DNA of 64,000 nt from Kitasatospora terrestris (GTDB lineage Bacteria > Actinomycetota > Actinomycetes > Streptomycetales > Streptomycetaceae). The notes beneath the pieces are model-generated. The model saw nothing but the letters and a program-made list of their open reading frames with translations. It did no database searches and was not told the DNA's origin. Both the position numbers and the translations under genes were made by a program. This document shows positions 62,926-64,000 of this stretch, in pieces. The stretch lies in the NCBI RefSeq assembly GCF_039542905.1, contig NZ_BAABIS010000001.1, forward strand, positions 1,550,001-1,614,000, given 5' to 3'. Every line of letters starts with the position of its first letter. Within the stretch, counting starts at the first letter, position 1.

Positions 62926-64000
62926 TCAACGGCCGCCCGCCGCTTCCCACGCCCCGTAGCCGCCCAGCAGGTCGGCCACGTCGGCGCGTCCGTGGTGGCG
63001 CAGCAGGCTCGCCGCGATCGAGGAGCGGTGCCCGCCGGCGCAGTGCACCACCACCGGCCGGTCGGCCGGGATCTCGGCCAGCCGGCGCGGGAGTTCGGCC
63101 AGCGGCAGGTGCAGCGAGCCCTCGATCCGGCCCTGCGCCCGCTCCCCCTCGCCGCGGACGTCGACCACCACCGGCCGGTCCTCCGCGCGGTCGAGACCGC
63201 TGCGCAGCTCGGCGACGGTGACGCGCGGCGCGGGCCGCACCTCGCCGCCGGCCGCCCGCAGCACCGCCTCGGCGTCGGCGGCGTACCCGGCGACCCGGTC
63301 GAAGCCGATCCGGGCCAGCCGGGTGACGGTCTCCGGCTCGCGGCCCTCGGGGGCCAGCACCAGCAGGGTCGCGGCCGGGTCCAGCACGGTGCCCGCCTGC
63401 TCGGCGAACCGGCCGTCGGCGGGGACGTTCAGAGCGCCGCGCAGGTGGCCGGCGGCGAACGCCTGCGGATCGCGGGCGTCGACGAGTACCGCGCCGCCGT
63501 CCCGCGCGGCCAGGAACTCCTGCGCCGTCAGCGCCCCCGCCCGGGCGGCGCCGGCGTCGAACAGGGAGCGCTCGCGCCGGTTCAGGTCGGCGTCGTAGCC
63601 GAAGTAGCCGGGTGCGGCGGGTTGGCCGGCGGTGACGATGGCCACGAACGCGTCCTCGTCCATCGGCGCGCAGGCGTAATTGGTGCGCCGCTGCTCGCCG
63701 ATGGTCGAGGACAGCTCGGCGGAGAGGTTCTTGCCGCAGGCGGAGCCGGCGCCGTGCGCGGGGAAGACCCGGACGGCGTCCGGCAGCGCCATCAGCCGCC
63801 GCTGCACGCTGTCGTACAGCATCCGGCCGAGTTCGTCCGCCGTGACGCCGACCGAGGCCAGCAGGTCGGGGCGGCCGACGTCGCCGACGAACAGCGCGTC
63901 GCCGGTGAGCACCCCGTACGGGACGGGGTCGGCGGCCCGCTCGCGGACCAGGATGCTGATCGACTCGGGGGTGTGGCCGGGTGTGTCGAGGATCTCCAGG
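62926..64000 (-). CDS. MBL-fold persulfide dioxygenase fused to two rhodanese domains, 5' partial
   Basis: The frame is open to the window edge, so the N-terminal metal-site region is outside. Visible parts: LDTPGHTPESISILV, LTGDALFVGDVGRPDLL (the ETHE1-like metallo-beta-lactamase half), VFPAHGAGSACGKNLSAELS, then two rhodanese domains. The first (ALTAQEFLAARDGGAVLVDA) lacks the catalytic Cys (LLVLAPEGREPE); the second has it (VVHCAGGHRSSIAASLL). This layout equals that of CstB, which turns persulfides into thiosulfate. It is upstream of the second CstR-like gene. Confidence 0.9.
   Translation of the reverse strand, partial: LEILDTPGHTPESISILVRERAADPVPYGVLTGDALFVGDVGRPDLLASVGVTADELGRMLYDSVQRRLMALPDAVRVFPAHGAGSACGKNLSAELSSTIGEQRRTNYACAPMDEDAFVAIVTAGQPAAPGYFGYDADLNRRERSLFDAGAARAGALTAQEFLAARDGGAVLVDARDPQAFAAGHLRGALNVPADGRFAEQAGTVLDPAATLLVLAPEGREPETVTRLARIGFDRVAGYAADAEAVLRAAGGEVRPAPRVTVAELRSGLDRAEDRPVVVDVRGEGERAQGRIEGSLHLPLAELPRRLAEIPADRPVVVHCAGGHRSSIAASLLRHHGRADVADLLGGYGAWEAAGGR

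Overview
The window is high-GC (about 73% by eye) actinobacterial chromosome. Third-codon positions are almost all G or C, GTG and TTG starts are common, genes overlap by GTGA, ATGA or TTGA, and there are DasR-type sites at chitinolytic genes, one TTA codon and many secreted enzymes. This points to a Streptomycetaceae member (Streptomyces, Kitasatospora or a close relative). No rRNA, tRNA, CRISPR array or prophage was seen, and I see no assembly-line biosynthetic cluster. It reads as a non-core, mostly metabolic and secretory stretch.

Layout. 1-9.5 kb: a truncated NarL response regulator, two small unknown genes, an NAD+-dependent DNA ligase with a clear terminator, then a ribbon-helix-helix regulator, a DUF4097 protein and a DrrAB-like ABC exporter behind an array of evenly spaced 8-bp operator-like boxes; a GNAT enzyme; and a decayed AbiEii-type toxin gene next to its intact partner. 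9.6-16.3 kb: a histidine kinase/response regulator pair with a SHOCT protein and a MacB/FtsX-type ABC transporter; the same inverted repeat lies before the kinase gene and before the transporter operon. 16.4-19.5 kb: a mobile segment in which IS1182-like terminal repeats enclose a TetR gene, a cupin gene and a broken transposase; an IS5-type element with a probable -1 frameshift abuts it. 19.5-28.4 kb: SDR, YbaK-type deacylase, XRE regulator, an MFS exporter and SnoaL gene divergent from a large LAL-type regulator, a small kinase, and an internally deleted reductase. 28.4-42.3 kb: a secretome block with an S53 peptidase, a PhoD phosphatase and a coupled secreted repeat protein, a P450, an ECF sigma factor with a catalytically dead L,D-transpeptidase-like protein, and GH19 and GH20 chitinolytic enzymes sharing a divergent promoter with four DasR-type sites.

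42.4-56.7 kb: hydrolase and PucR-like regulator, a pterin-dehydratase-like/VOC fusion, and a LacI-controlled catabolic operon (Gfo/Idh/MocA, DUF993, TIM-barrel isomerase, glycerate kinase) that may be an undescribed sugar or polyol route; then MOSC, a secreted protein with a strong dyad and a good promoter, a LIP-family lipase, SUKH and APH-like genes. 56.9-64 kb: two coupled GT-C mannosyltransferases, the ornithine-lipid pair olsB-olsA, and two near-identical CstR-like persulfide sensors facing each other, the second beside a persulfide-dioxygenase/rhodanese fusion that runs off the window.

The most interesting points are the periodic operator array before the ribbon-helix-helix gene, the IS element with TetR/cupin cargo, the dead transpeptidase-like protein coupled to a sigma factor, the DUF993/glycerate kinase operon, the paired CstR genes, and the shared dyads around the two-component system and its ABC transporter. 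All functions are read from sequence only.
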